DNA of 64,000 nucleotides from Macrophomina tecta (lineage: Eukaryota; Ascomycota; Dothideomycetes; Botryosphaeriales; Botryosphaeriaceae). The translations under genes and the position numbers were made by a program. The stretch spans positions 992,001 to 1,056,000 of the forward strand of contig JAKSGN010000005.1 in assembly GCA_024180945.1 (NCBI GenBank). Reading direction: 5' to 3'. Positions 48,222 through 60,470 of the stretch are shown here, piece after piece (position 1 is the stretch's first letter; each line of letters begins with the position of its first letter). The notes under the pieces are model-generated. The model was given only the letters and a program-made list of their open reading frames with translations, was not told the origin of the DNA and ran no database searches.

Positions 48222-48943
48222 ATGAACTCAGAAGAACAAACCGACCCTCAGAAACCGTTTCCTTCCAGCTGTGATGGATACGATTCAATGCTCTCAGATA
48301 CCGAAGCCTATAGATTTCGTCTCGATGAGCTGCTGCCAGTGCTCTTCTCTCACAAGAGCCAATTTAAGGCGTGTCTTCTCTCTTTATCAGGTGGGTAGAG
48401 ATGAATCATGCATGACGGAGGCATCGCAACATGCTGACCTTGGGCAAGATGACAAGTACCGGGAGCTCAGGCCACCCGAGGAATTCGAAGATGAACAGAA
48501 ATACTTAGACGCGATCGAAAATGCCAAAAACAAGCCCATGCAGATCATGTATGTGCCTGTCATGTCGTCTGCAGAAGCTGCGTGCTCATGTCGACAGATC
48601 CTTTTTTTTTTTTTTTTTTTCCAGACCTTCTCGCTGACGCCACTACAATGCAACCGTGCGAGTCATCACTGTCTTCACCCTCATATATCTTCCAGCGTCT
48701 TTCATCGCCGTCAGTACTGTCTCTCGCTGCACGAGGTTGCGCACTAACCTGCACATTGTATAGATGCTGCTCGGGACGAGCTTGTTCGAGTTTGGGACGG
48801 AGGACAGTGGTATTTTGAAGATTAGCCCAAGCTTCTGGATATATGTCTGCGTGACCATACCGCTTACCGTGGTGACTCTGGTGATCTGGTATCTCTTCAA
48901 GACGAGGCACGATGGGAAAAGGCGGCAGGAGCGCAAGGAGTAG
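48222..48943 (+). pseudogene. CorA-like membrane protein relic
   Basis: Pieces of a fungal CorA-like protein lie in order on the plus strand: an N-terminal piece from the ATG at 48222 (MNSEEQTDPQKPFPSS...), then RELRPPEEFEDEQKYLDAIENA, a 19-base T run (48602-48620), then DATTM and RVITVFTLIYLPASFIA in a different frame, an intron-like GT-AG segment, and a last exon with LFEFGTEDSG and the helix FWIYVCVTIPLTVVTLVIWYLF, ending at 48943. The T-T-M/V-I-T-V-F-T-L-I-Y-L-P region is characteristic of these two-helix proteins. Most of the coiled-coil domain is missing and at least one frameshift is present, so the locus is probably dead. Confidence 0.5.
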
Positions 48944-49590
48944 AGGCGTGTTCCTTGAGATATAGGAGCCCAGATGATGGCGAAAGGAAAGTCGAGCAGA
49001 GGCGTCGTTTGGAGAGGGAATGGCAGAATGAGATTGTGGAAAATCGCAACTGCACTCCGACACCTTTGGGAGAAATGCACTGAAGAAAAACGAGAAAATG
49101 CTGCATACGCATTATGTATCCCCTGACATCGTCATCATCAAGAACTACCTGTCTCCTTCAATCATACTAAAAACGTCTTCGTAAGTCAAAAAGCAAAGGG
49201 AAGTGGAAAAGAAAATGGAAAAAAACGGCACACAAGACAGACGGCGTAAAAAAGATATCTGCCACTCCAGTGTCCTCCCGGTTTGAAGCAAGTAATCCTT
49301 TCTCGCGCCGAACCCAACGCCGAGGGTATGCAAAAAAGCACTGCCAGGGCTGGCATGCCGGCCGGGCAGCAGCAACCCATCTGGGGAATTTTGCAGCGTG
49401 AATCTCACTCGCACGCCTTCCGCGTTGTGCTCCTGCTCGATTCGCTCTCTCTAAGATTCGTCAGACTTCGTGATCAAGGTCGCCTTTATTTCCTCCCCAC
49501 ACACTGTACATGTCTTTTCGCGCGTCGTGAGCCTTTCGGGTCCGTGATACGGGATATGTTCGGATGCGGATCTCTGATTGTCGAGCTCCA
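48944..49590. other. Intergenic region between the CorA relic and NudF/LIS1 gene
   Basis: No gene is supported; this holds the 3' sides of the two convergent loci. Confidence 0.5.
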
Positions 49591-51081
49591 CTAGGATGCA
49601 AAGACCCTGACGTTCAGATCAACACTGCCCGTAGCAATAACGCATCTGATGTTCTTTGCGCTGGGGTCCTCTTTCTTGGCACCGTTGGGCGGCGCTGGGG
49701 CTCCATTGGTATCGCCGTTGGTCTGGGGCTCTTTCTGCACACTGGGCGCCCAGCGCATGCAACTGACGAAGTGGCCGTGGGCATCCTCGATTGTCTTCAC
49801 GCATTTGCCTTCTTGCGCGAGATCCCAACATCTGATCGTCTTGTCGTCGCCACAGCTGAGGAGGTACTTGCCGCCCGGGTGGAACACCAGAGCGCGCACC
49901 CAGTTGTCGTGGCCGCTAAGGGTCTTGATCAGCGTGCCACGGCCATCCCAAAGCTTGATTGTCTTGTCGCGGGAGCCGGTTGCGAGGAACTCGGCGGAGC
50001 TGCTCGCCGCTGGAGGCTTCTTGAGGCCAGCGAGCGTAGCCAGATGCCCATAGGCAGCAGGCGGCGCAAGCGCAACGCACTCGACAACGTGGTCGTGGCC
50101 AACAAAGGTACACTTCGGCTCGCCGTTGCTCGAGTCCCACAAACGTGCAGTCTGGTCGTTGCTGGCCGACAACAGCCATCGCCCATCAAAGCTTGGGGCG
50201 ACGTCTCGCACCCAGTCGGCATGACCCCGAATAGTCTTGACGCAGTAGCCGGTCGTGACGTCCCAAATCCGGAGAGTCTTATCTCGCGAGGCTGATACCA
50301 GGAGGTTGCCCGAGGAGGGCGAACCCGCGGCTCCGCTGGGAACGAAGCGGACGGAAGAGACGGAGTGGTCGTGTCCAGGCAGCGTCCTGATGTTCTTGTA
50401 CTCGTCACTGGGATCCCAAAGCTTGATGGTCAAGTCGGAGGAGCACGAGGCGAGCAAGGTGCCGCCGCGAGGGCCTCCAAAATCGACGTCCAGCACACCC
50501 TTGGTGTGTCCCTTAACGGTCCGCTCGAGCTCGCCAAGCTCCCAGTCCCAGATTTTGATTGTGGTGTCTTCGGAGCCCGAGGCCAGGGAGGTGAAGACGG
50601 GGTGGAAGGCGACGCAGGTAATGGGCGAGCGGTGGGATTGGAGGGTGTGCCTGGCGGGAGACCTGGGGAGCCAGCTCGCGGGGTCGGTGTTTTTGCGCAT
50701 GAGGGAGGTGGGGGTAGCACTATCGAGTTCGGACTGCAGACTGGCATTCCGCGACTCTAGCTCCATGATCTGGACGGGCGGGTTCAGTACGGCGGGCGTT
50801 CAGAGGTGGAGCGTCGGAGCGAACCTTCTTCTGCAGGCGGACCACGCTGGTCCACTTCTTCTCCAGCAGCCCCTCGTATTTCTTGCGGGTGGCATCGTCA
50901 AAGGAGTCGCCGATGCCTAGCTCGTCCTGCAGGGCCTGGGCGCTGCTGGGGTGGTTGGAGGCGGCGAGGTATGCAATGATTGCCTTGTGCCTGTTGCGGG
51001 ATATCAGCATTTGTGTGCAACACAACAGGCGGTGGGGACGGACAGCTCATCGGCCTGGCGTTGGGTCAAAAGCGTGCTCAT
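49591..51081 (-). CDS. nudF: Nuclear distribution protein NudF/LIS1 (PAC1)
   Basis: Three exons (51081-51044, 50990-50825, 50769-49591) give 460 residues. The LisH dimerisation motif ([29 protein letters not shown]) is at about residues 8-37 and is split by the first intron; a short coiled coil follows ([21 protein letters not shown]), then seven WD40 blades beginning [35 protein letters not shown] and ending [18 protein letters not shown]1 binds the dynein motor domain and is needed for nuclear migration and hyphal growth. A Pro/Asn-rich insert lies in the last blade ([20 protein letters not shown]), as in other filamentous fungi. It diverges from the TOG-protein gene at 51869. Confidence 0.97.
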
Positions 51082-51868
51082 GGCGGCGATGGGCGCATCC
51101 GGTCTGCGGCACTCGGTGCGCCCTGGGAGGGATGGACGGCGTCAGGCAGCGGGCGCAGGCGCAGGAGCGGATCGGGGGAGGGAGGGTGGTGGGGAGTGTG
51201 CGAGGGTTGACGATGCGGGTAGGGCTGTGCGGCCAAGTGACGGGGATGTTTTGCTGCACGGCGGGACGAGTGCGGAGGACGCGCGCGCACACACACACAC
51301 ACACGCGAGCAGCGGCGGGACGGCGGCCGAGAGCAGTGCAGATGCAGGCGTGAAGAGCAGGCGTGAAGAGCAGGCGTGAAGAGCAGACGGCGCTCGTGCT
51401 GGGCGGGCGCGAAGACGGCGGGTGGGCGGGGACAGGGCCAATTGCTGCGGTGTGGTGGAGGCCCAAAAGACACAGCTGTGTCCGCCCAGCAACGACCGCT
51501 CTGTCACGCCGGCAGCCGAGAAGCGCCGCTTGTTGTCTTCAAAACACGCCCGCCCATTTCATCATCGCAACCCAACACCGCCCCCGTCCACCGTCCTACG
51601 AAGCCTGCCACCGCGACCGCACCGCTCGATCGCTGCCCTTGCTCTGCCCTCCGCAATTTGCACACCTATCCCGACTTCCCCCTCGACTGGTACGTCCGGG
51701 CGCACGCAAACGGGCCCCGCAGAAGGCGCCGGTGCTCGCTGGCCCTCATCTGTGCCTGATCCCGCCCGAAATCCTTTGTGCCGGCTTCTAGCACCCTCCC
51801 ACGACCTCCCGCTGACGCCCCCCGTCCGCAGACTGCAGCAATAGCCCGCCCCTCCCACGCATTCCACC
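51082..51868. promoter_or_regulatory. Shared promoter region of nudF and the TOG-protein gene
   Basis: A 787-bp interval separates the two divergent starts. It holds an AC microsatellite (51285-51304), three tandem copies of the 13-mer CAGGCGTGAAGAG (51345-51383) and a pyrimidine-rich tract before the plus-strand start. Confidence 0.6.
51345..51383 (+). repeat. 13-bp tandem repeat, three copies
   Basis: Three adjacent copies of CAGGCGTGAAGAG lie in the divergent promoter interval. Confidence 0.9.
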
Positions 51869-54722
51869 ATGGGTGACCAGGAAGAGGACTTCAGCTCCCT
51901 GCCGCTCCCCGACCGCTTTCAGCACAAGAACTGGAAGGTGAGAAAGGAGGGCTACGAGGCTGCGGCAAAGGAGTTCGACAAGGCCCAAGGAGAGACAGAT
52001 CCCGTCGTTCGCCAGTTCACCCTTGATTCTTCCCTATGGAAAGGGGCCGTTGCAGACTCCAACGTCGCCGCCCAGACCGAGGCGCTCGGCGCCCTATGTT
52101 CCTACCTCCAGATCGCAGGCACCCAAGGCACGCAGAGGTACGCTCCCATCCAATTCGTCCAAACGAGGCCCTGGGCTGACAGCGTGGCGTAGAACGCGGA
52201 ACCTGACCATCGCGCCGATCGTCGAGAAGGGCTTGACCGGTCGCCCCGCCGCCCAAGCGAAAGCCCAGGAAGCTCTGATGCTGTACATCGAGATGGACCG
52301 AGCCGACCCCGTCATAGAGGAATTGCTTCCAATCCTGTCACACAAACAGCCGAAAGTCATCGCCGCCTGTCTGAAGGCCCTTACCGCCATCGTCCATGCA
52401 TACGGCTGCAAGACCGTCGAGCCCAAGCCCATTTTGAAGGCTCTCCCCAAGGTCTTCGGGCACGCTGACAAGAACGTGCGCGCCGCCGCGCAGGAATTGA
52501 CGGTCGAGTTCTACAGATGGCTGAAGGAAGCGATGAAGCCCCTCTTTTGGGGCGATTTGAAGCCCGTGCAGCAGACCGACTTGGATAAACTCTTCGAGAA
52601 GGTGAAGGACGAGCCGCCGCCTAAGCAGGAGAGGCTTCTCCGTTCCCAGCAAGAAGCACAGGAGGCCGCTGCCGCCGCCGGAGGAGGAGACGAGGCAGAG
52701 GAAGCAGCTGATGAGGAGGCGGAAATTGATCTGGAGCCTGAATTCATGGCTGTTGATGTCATGGCAAAGGTGCCCAAGGATTTCTCGGAGCGCCTTGGTT
52801 CGTCGAAATGGAAGGACCGCAAGGAGGCTCTAGACGACCTCCACACCGCCATCAATGTACCCGCCATGGAAGAAGGCCCATTCGACGAGATCATGCGCGG
52901 ACTCGCGAAGTCGATGAAGGATGCCAACGTCGCCGTTGTGACTGTTGCTGCGAATTGCGTCGAGCTTTTTGCCAAGGGCTTGCGGAAGAAGTTCGGAAAG
53001 TACAGGTCAACTGTTTTTAGCCCGATGATTGAGCGGTTGAAGGAGAAGAAGCAGGCAGTGGCAGATGCATTGGGTGCCGCACTTGAGGCCTGTGTCGCAT
53101 CGACTAGCTTGGGAGAGTGTCTCGAGGAGATCCTGGAGGCGCTCAAGCACAAAAACCCTCAAGTCAAGCTCGGAACCACCCAGCTACTAATCCGCATTCT
53201 CAAGACGACCAGGGAAGCACCACAACCGCCGGAAACCAAAACAATCGCAGAGGCCGCGACAAAGCTCCTGACCGAATCGCAGGCAACCCAGCGTGACGCA
53301 GGTGCTGAGGTGCTCGGAACTCTCTGGAAGATCATGGGCGACCGCATCATGAACCCGCATCTCGAAGGCTTGGACGACATCCGGAAGAACAAAATCAAGG
53401 AATTCCACGACTCCGCTGAAGTGAAGGCCAAGTACAAGCCGAAAGCTGCCGCAGCGCCCAAGCCGGCTGCAAAGCCAGCGGCTGCCCCCGCAGGCAAGAA
53501 GCCACTTGGAAAGAAACCTGCTCTGGGTGCGAAGAAACCTGCCGCGGCACCAGCTCGCCCAGCGACACCTCCGGCTGAAGAACCAGCAGCAGCTCCACTA
53601 GCTGCAAAGCCAACAAGTCGTCCTGGTGCTTCAAAGCTCGCTGGCCCCAAGTCTGGCCTTTCTGGTCCTGGTTCCCGCTTGGGCTTGAAAAAGCCTGGCT
53701 TGGCTGCACCCTCACCCAAGCGTGCACCCGCTCCTCCGGCTGAAGAATTGTACTCCGATCCAGAGCCGGAGCCTCCAACTCCCGCAAAGGCTGCTCCCAG
53801 GACTGGATTGGGGCGTGGCCTCGCCGGAAGACCTCTTGGCAAGCCTGCCGCTGCTCCTGCCGCTGAGCCGCCGGCGCCGGTGGCCGCACCAGGCCTCAGT
53901 GCGGTTGAGAAGGCTGAACTCGAAGAACTACGTGCGGAAGTGGAGTTGCTTCGAAAGCAGGCGGAGGACTTCAAGACGGAGAAGGCTCGCATGACTTCGC
54001 AGATCCACGAACTCCAGAACCAGAACGCACAACTCATCGAAGACCACACCCGTGATGTTCTTTCTATCAAAGCTAAGGAGACTCAGCTGGTGCGCGCCCG
54101 GTCCGACGCCGAGGCCGCTGAGCAGACCGTTCAAGCTCAGCAGCGGGAGGTCGAACGCCTGAAGCGAGAACTGTCGCGCCAGGTGCGCGCGACCTCGCCG
54201 CCACCCTACGACATCAGCCACGAGCACCAACACAACAATTATCACAACGATGTTGGCATGAACAACGGCTATGGTCACACCAGCAGTTACGGTCATACCA
54301 GCAGTTTTAACCGCCGCAACTTCACCCCGCAATCACCGGGCGGAGAGGGCAAGGAGAACTTTGGTGACGGCCTCTCCCGCTCCGGTTCTCGCAGCAGCAA
54401 GCTTTCGCCACTGCGCCGCGGCGGCTCCGGCAGCGGTATGTCGAGCCATTCCGGCTCGGGCTATGGAGGCCGCGCCAGCCCTCTTGGAGAAGATCGTGAG
54501 TATGGTGGTATGGGCAGCAGTAGGCTGAGCGGAGCAGCAAGTGTGGGCACCGGCAACGGCGCCGAGAGCTGGAAGAGAGCTGCAGAGGTGACGCAGAACT
54601 TGAAGGCCAGAATTGAATTGATGAAGGTAAGTTATCACATCTGGCCTCTCCGACGAAAATGCTTCTCTAACTCTTTATAGGCAAAGCAAGGATTGGCAAG
54701 ACAGCAATCGCAACACCACTAG
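51869..54722 (+). CDS. STU2: XMAP215/Dis1-family microtubule polymerase (Stu2/Alp14 type)
   Basis: Three exons (51869-52137, 52193-54626, 54681-54722) give 914 residues, the size of fungal two-TOG members. The first TOG array starts LPLPDRFQHKNWKVRKEGYEAAAKEF and includes HADKNVRAAAQELTVEFYRWLKE; a second starts DFSERLGSSKWKDRKEALDDLHTAI and continues to LEGLDDIRKNKIKEFH. A basic Lys/Pro/Ala-rich linker (about residues 515-660) likely binds the microtubule lattice, and a coiled coil (about 670-770; LSAVEKAELEELRAEVELLRKQ) mediates dimers. A low-complexity Ser/Gly tail carries the last 14 codons on a tiny exon. These proteins add tubulin dimers at plus ends and act at spindle poles and kinetochores. 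Confidence 0.95.
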
Positions 54723-55792
54723 ACCCGAACTTCCGCGATCAATTCGCCAAGAGCACTGGCCAGCTCCAACTAAGGAAAGCATGACCTAGGACCATTCTTA
54801 CTCCTGTAGAATGGGCACAATCGAGAATTGAAAACACATTAATCAGGATGGACATGACCTTTACGACACGTGTTTGTTCCTGAGCGGGTGTCTTTTTTCC
54901 TTTTTTCCTTTTTTTTTTTTTTTTTTTTGCTTTGCTTGTTCGTTTCTTGCACTGTACTTGTATGCTTCTAGTTTTTAGTTTTTCTCTTTCTTTTTTTTTC
55001 ATTTCTGGATCATCCTTTTGTCCGGAATGACATTCAAACGAGGGCTATTGTAGGAGCATGAGATACCAGGCGTTCCGGCTAATAAGGGAGTGTGGGAAGA
55101 TCTTTTCTTCTTTTTTGTGTGTAAAGAGTTTGAGTGTACGAAAGGATAAAAAGAAAAGGGATGCGATGAAGATTTTTGTATCCTTCCTTATTCCTTTCCT
55201 CTTTTCCTCTGTACAACGAATCAAGGACTGCACACGGAATATTTTGAGATTTGGTCTCCTTATTTTCGCCTTCTTGCCATTGAAATAAAGGCCGTTGGTT
55301 GCTTGGGTCGGGCTGCTGGTTAAAAGAACGCAGCTTGCGGTTGCGCTTTGGTGCCTGTGGGCGGACGGCGGAGGTGCTTGCTTTCTTCCCGTGGGAGAAT
55401 GCGGTGGTTTGCTGGCCGAGCCACGCTTGGCACATCGAATGTTCTTGGTTGCTGTCGGCTGTCGAAGAGAGAATGCAGTCTTCGTCTCAACGGCTTGATG
55501 CACGCCTCCGCTGTATGTACATACATGCACCGCGAACACGCAAAAGCCTAGACTGACAAGGACGTGCCTTTCGCCAACCCCTCTCTCCACCATCGCCACC
55601 AAAGCCATCGATGGCAGTCGCGTGCGGCCATGGCTTGAGCGCCCCATCTCTCCCGCTCCCCTTCCCTCGTCACACCATCCGCCCAACCGCAGCTGCGGAG
55701 CCACCTCCTCGTATCCCAACCCCGTCCGTCCTCTCTCGACCCCACGGCGCGCCCGCACCAAGCAATCAGCATTCGAATTGGCGTCCTCAAGC

Positions 55793-55818
55793 TCGTATGT
55801 ATGTATGTATGTATGTAC
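55793..55818 (+). repeat. TATG tetranucleotide microsatellite
   Basis: About six tandem units; a shorter interrupted cluster of the same unit occurs near 56,230. Confidence 0.85.
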
Positions 55819-56449
55819 CTACAGGGTCGGGTCGAACGCCAACGCATTCCGGGTCCCAGCGCACTCCACGACGACACCGCACGCCGTTTTTCCTCCCCCC
55901 CCCCCACCCCATCTCCACCTCCGATATCTCATCTCAGCGTTGCGCCGCGCCCGGCGCCACCTAGTGCTAATTTTTTCCAGTAATTGTTTGTCACGAAAAT
56001 TTAAGGCCCCCGGCTGGGCGACGGGACGAAGAAAGACATCAGCGAAGGGGGCGACCGGGATGCACTCCCCTTACCTCCTTCCCGCCTCCCCCCCCCGGGG
56101 GGAACTGTGGCGCTCTTCTGGCGGCTGGAAGGATGGTGCTGATTCAGTTGTCCCCCATCCGCTTTGAATACGTGAAGTGGCGCCTTTGTGCCTCATTTGC
56201 TGACGGAGGATTCTTGAGAGGATCAAAATGTATTTACGTATGTATGTATGCATGGATGCATGGCTGCACCTGACGGATTTTGCCGTCGACCGTTGATGGC
56301 GCGTGCCCGGGGCTATTTGATGGATGAGACACTTTTGCACAGCGTAATGGCGGATGATCATGCCAGAATTACCCCTCGGTTCTATTTTCCCTACCATGAC
56401 CATCTGAAGAAGTAAGCAAGCAAGTGTATCTACAAGCTCGCGTGCAGTT

Positions 56450-56450
<1 letters not shown>

Positions 56451-56498
<48 letters not shown>
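56451..56498 (+). repeat. CT dinucleotide microsatellite
   Basis: About 24 perfect CT units lie roughly 210 bp beyond the stop of the Thr-rich protein gene. Confidence 0.95.
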
Positions 56499-56499
<1 letters not shown>

Positions 56500-56707
56500 C
56501 ATAACCAAAGGACCGCCAAGCTCGGAATATCGGAGCAAGAGGCAAAAGAAGGCAACCAAGAAGTAAATTTTCCGTAAGCGCCCGGACCAGAAAAACCTCC
56601 GAGACTTGTGGCGTCGTGCAGTAATAGAGATCTTCGAACAAAAAGAAAAGCCACGACGGAAACGAAAATACTGTACCCCTGTCTGTACATTGGAAGCACG
56701 ATTAAGA

Positions 56708-58167
56708 CTAGTAGTAGAAACCTCCCTTCTGGCGACAAGCGGTCTTGGACGCAGCGGGAGAAATGGTGGTAGTAACGGTAATACTGCGGAATTGTCAGCA
56801 TATTTGATCGGATGCGGTCTACACAGAAGCACACGTACGAGACAGTTTGGACTCTGGTGGTGGTGACCTTAGCGATACCGTAGATGGTGCGAGTCTTGGT
56901 CTGGGTGGGCAGAGTAATGGTCTGCGGGGGGAGGTATGTCTTGCCGCTCATGACGGTGACCGGCGGGGGCGTGTTGGTGCTGGTAATGGTGTTGGTGGCT
57001 GTTGCGGAAGGGTCCGTCAGCTGAGCGTTGCTTTTCACTTTTCAAATTCGGACTTTTGACTTACCGATGACGGTGTTGGTCAAGGTAGTAGTGGTGACAT
57101 AGGCAGTCGCCGTAACAAACCGGCTTGTCTCTTGGATGGTGGATGTCACGATGGAAGCGTCGGGAGCACGTCTGACAATAGGCTCGGCGTTGCGCAAGCG
57201 CTCCGAACGCTCCTGGAGCCACTTTTCGCGGTTCTCCTCCAGGGCGAGGAGGGGATCACGAACATAACGGAACTTAGCAGATCCGCTCGGGGCAGTAGCA
57301 GTAGGAACAGCACTACCTGCGGCAGAGGCAGCGGAGATAACGATTGACTGCGCTTTCGGCATAGCGGGCCAGATGTGGATGAAAGGGTCGGGGTAGGGCT
57401 GCCTGCTCGGTAGATGGCATGAGGCAGTCGCAGTCTTCACGGTCTTGCGAACCGTGACGGAAAACTTGGGCACCGTTATAGTGGCCAGGTTGATGCTCTT
57501 GGTGGTCCAGACGGGCGGGGGGGTCACAGTTTTGGTCCTCTGGATGGTGATTTTGGGCACGGTAGTGGTGACAGGCGGAAGTGTGGTGGTCGTAGTGATG
57601 GCTGTAGTCGTGGTTATGTTGAGAGTTGGGTAGATGATCGAGGAGATGGTAACAGTTGGCGTGGCGGTGACCGTCTCGGGAACGCCGACCACTAGAGAGA
57701 AGTCTCTTTCGTAGGCAACGGGCGCGCCATAGTGGCCGTTATTGGACATGACAATGATGGACCAATCCCCGCTCCAGAGAGTGTTTTTCAAGTTGGGGCT
57801 GGAGAGAATTAGCACAGGCTCCAGAACGTGGGTCTTTCCAAGACAAACCATGTTGAAGTCTGAGTGGTATCATCGGGTCGCAGAGGCGTCTTGGAGCACT
57901 CGTACTGGTCTCCGTTGGGGTCCACGAGGATGTTGAAAGACTCATCTTGTTCGCAGCCTGGACGAAACGTTTAGTGGCGGGAGAATTCGGGGATGCATGA
58001 GCAAATGTACCGGAGAACTGCTGAGCGAATGTGAATGGGTCGGATGAGGAGATATTTTGGAAGTATTGGCCGTGGTTCTGAAAGTCCATTCCATATGATT
58101 CGCAGTCGGCCAAGGCCCCGCGAGCAGCAAGGCCCACGGCAGCAAGGAGGGAAAGAAGGCGAGGCAT
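56708..58167 (-). CDS. Secreted Thr-rich protein of unknown function
   Basis: Five exons (58167-58011, 57957-57849, 57798-57065, 56998-56839, 56783-56708) join in frame to 411 residues. The start MPRLLSLLAAVGLAARGALA is a signal peptide. A conserved-looking N-domain has paired Cys (DCESYGMDF...SGCEQDESFNILVDPNGDQYECS...TSTC) and ends with SGDWSIIVMSNNGHYGAP. It is followed by long Thr/Val/Ile repeats (TTTTLPPVTTTVPKITIQRTKTVTPPP type), likely O-mannosylated. A dibasic RR at VRRAPDAS could be a Kex2 site. No GPI signal is evident; the end is ACRQKGGFYY. This layout is common among ascomycete cell-wall or secreted proteins; the function is not known. Confidence 0.82.
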
Positions 58168-59523
58168 TGTAAAGATTAAGGGGGGTGCCAATAGACTTCA
58201 AGGCAGGAAGGCGGCTAAGCGAGTGAAGGGGGATGATGCAAGAGGGGTGGTGCAAATGTTGGCAGCGGGGTTCCTTTTATCTCACGTAGGCAGAAGGGTC
58301 ACAACAGACGGCACGATGGTAGGATTTGGGAAGCCGAAGGCGATAGTCATGAAAACAGCGGCTGTGCATTCAGGCAGCTAAGCCAAGACTAGCGCTGGAG
58401 GTGGCATCGACGACCACGTTACAGACGGAAGCCCTGAGTGGAGCTGATACGGGTCGTCGGAGAGCGCACATGCCGGCAGCTCCAGTCGTTAGCTTGGTAC
58501 AGTGGAGAACGATTGGCGCGGGTTGCAAATGGAGAATTCCGCTCGCAGCAGAGGCTCTACGAGCACGACCGATTATAGAAAAAAAAAAAAAAAAAAACAC
58601 GCAGGTCGGAAGTATGCTGCGGGCGAGTAGGGAAGCCACCAACCAAGCAAGCCGGTCAGAAGGTGGCGTGGGCGTTTGAAGCCATAAGAAAGGCGGTAGT
58701 AAGATCGAACAGTAGCCCGGCCGAGATCCGGCTGCCATGACGCGCTCGATCGGGCATGGAGAAGAGGTGGAGAAAACGGCAGAAGCGAGATGCGAGTCTC
58801 TCGAAGCACCAGGGCGTGGGGAAGCTCCGCGGCACAGGAGTCGAGGCGGGCACAGGCGGGCCAGAGGCAGGATCGGTGATGTCGACACTGCCGATCTGAC
58901 CTCAGAAGCATAGATTACATGGCTGGCGGGATTGGCGGGTCTGGAGGTCAGCACGACCATTCGAGCGAGGTGTGCCCAGAGCAGGCTAGCGGGCCTGCGT
59001 TTGGTGAGGGAGCGACAGGGGGAGGCGCGAGCTGCAGAAGGCTTGGGCGCATGGTTTGGCTCGAGCAAGCGAAGCCTCCGTCTTTCGGAGATGGCAGGCG
59101 GGGAGCCAGAGTCGAGGCGTCTCGCGGTGCTGGGCCTGCATTAGCGGCAGGGCTGCCGTCCGGCACCGTTTGGCGCCGTCTCGCAGCGACGGCGGGCGGG
59201 AGGCGGACGCGGTGCTATCTTTAGCAGCTTGAAAGCACGTCAGGCGTGCGGCTCCGTGAAAACACAGTCAAGCATGTGCATTCCGCGCCAGGGGTCTTGT
59301 TTTGACGACGGGCGATCATTGGAGCCATGGCCGGGGCCAGCAGATCCGCATGGTGCTAGGGCTGACACGGCGCATGGGGCATGCTGGAGGTGCTGAAGCG
59401 AGGCTCTGCGGCGTGCAGCGAGAAGCGGTCCAGCGGGCGGGCGATACGGGCTGCTGGGCCGGTGCCGAGTGGCCGAGTGCGTTGACGCGATGCGTTGTTG
59501 GCGCGACAGAGGGTGGGTGGGGG

Positions 59524-59526
59524 GAC

Positions 59527-59560
<34 letters not shown>
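59524..59560 (+). repeat. GA dinucleotide microsatellite
   Basis: About 16 GA units, slightly interrupted at the left. Confidence 0.9.
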
Positions 59561-59564
<4 letters not shown>

Positions 59565-60463
59565 CGAGAGAGAAAGTGAGAAGGTGAGCGATCGGCGGCG
59601 ATGGGATCTGCCGTGCCGCTGCTCTCGCTAAACGACGGGCCCGTTCTGTCGGCCTCCGCTCCCCGCGCCCCTCCAGAGCCAGCAGCCAGCAGCCAGCAGC
59701 CAGCAGCCAGCTCATCCACCACACGCTTCGTTCTCTTCCGTGCCTGCCTGCTCGCCGCTGTCTCACCCGGGCACGCTGAGGCTCCAGACACGAGCTGCCT
59801 TCATTTCCACCCATGCAGGAGCTCGCCTAAGCCGCGCCACGCCCGCAACGCCTGCGCCTGTCCGCCCGTCACTCCACGCCTGAGCGCTGCCCTCACTGGC
59901 TTGTCTGCCATCCGGCCCGATGTTCTGTCGCTCAACATTTCGTCTGGCCCTCCCGGATCCCGAGCCCCGGGCGGCCCAGCTGTGGCGCAGGCCCACGCGG
60001 AGGGAGCAGGCCGGGCGGCTGCGCGCTGTGGGCCATCAGAGCCACCGAATGGGGACCCGTCATCTTCCCCGATGCCGTCCACGCTAGCCAACGCTCACCT
60101 GTCTCCCTCACTGCGCCTCTGACAGCTGCGACGCCACCTCAGGCTCTTCCATCACCCGACTGTTGCCCCAAAGGGAAATCAATTCTTCGCTTGGCCGCCA
60201 CTACTGAATGCTTAGCATCTCCCTCCGCCAGCTAGCCCTCCACCGAGTCCCGACACCCCTCAACATGGTCCCCTCTGCCTGTGTTTCCCATCGCTTCCGC
60301 CCAGCCTAATCTGTTTCGTCTTGACGTCCGCCCGCGCCCAGCCTCGACGGCTGAGCCCACACGGCTCAGGTCCTCAGCTGCTCCGGAGCTTGGCTGTGAT
60401 TCGACGGAGACGGTTCTGCCCTCATCTGCTGGCCCCGTGAAATCTGCCTACATGGCCGTGCAG

Positions 60464-60470
60464 TATATAT
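60464..60470 (+). promoter_or_regulatory. TATA-like element upstream of the laccase gene
   Basis: TATATAT lies about 150 bp upstream of the laccase ATG, within a plausible range for a fungal core promoter. Confidence 0.35.

Larger units (their letters stand above)
54723..56707. other. Intergenic region between the TOG-protein gene and the Thr-rich protein gene
   Basis: This 2-kb region has no supported gene. It contains a long T run (about 54911-54928), TATG repeats (55793-55818), a C-rich run near 55,895 and a 48-bp CT microsatellite (56451-56498). Confidence 0.55.

Noticed and set aside
55793..55818. TATG repeats considered as a regulatory array
   Set aside because: Simple tandem tetranucleotide without spacing pattern and far from any start codon.
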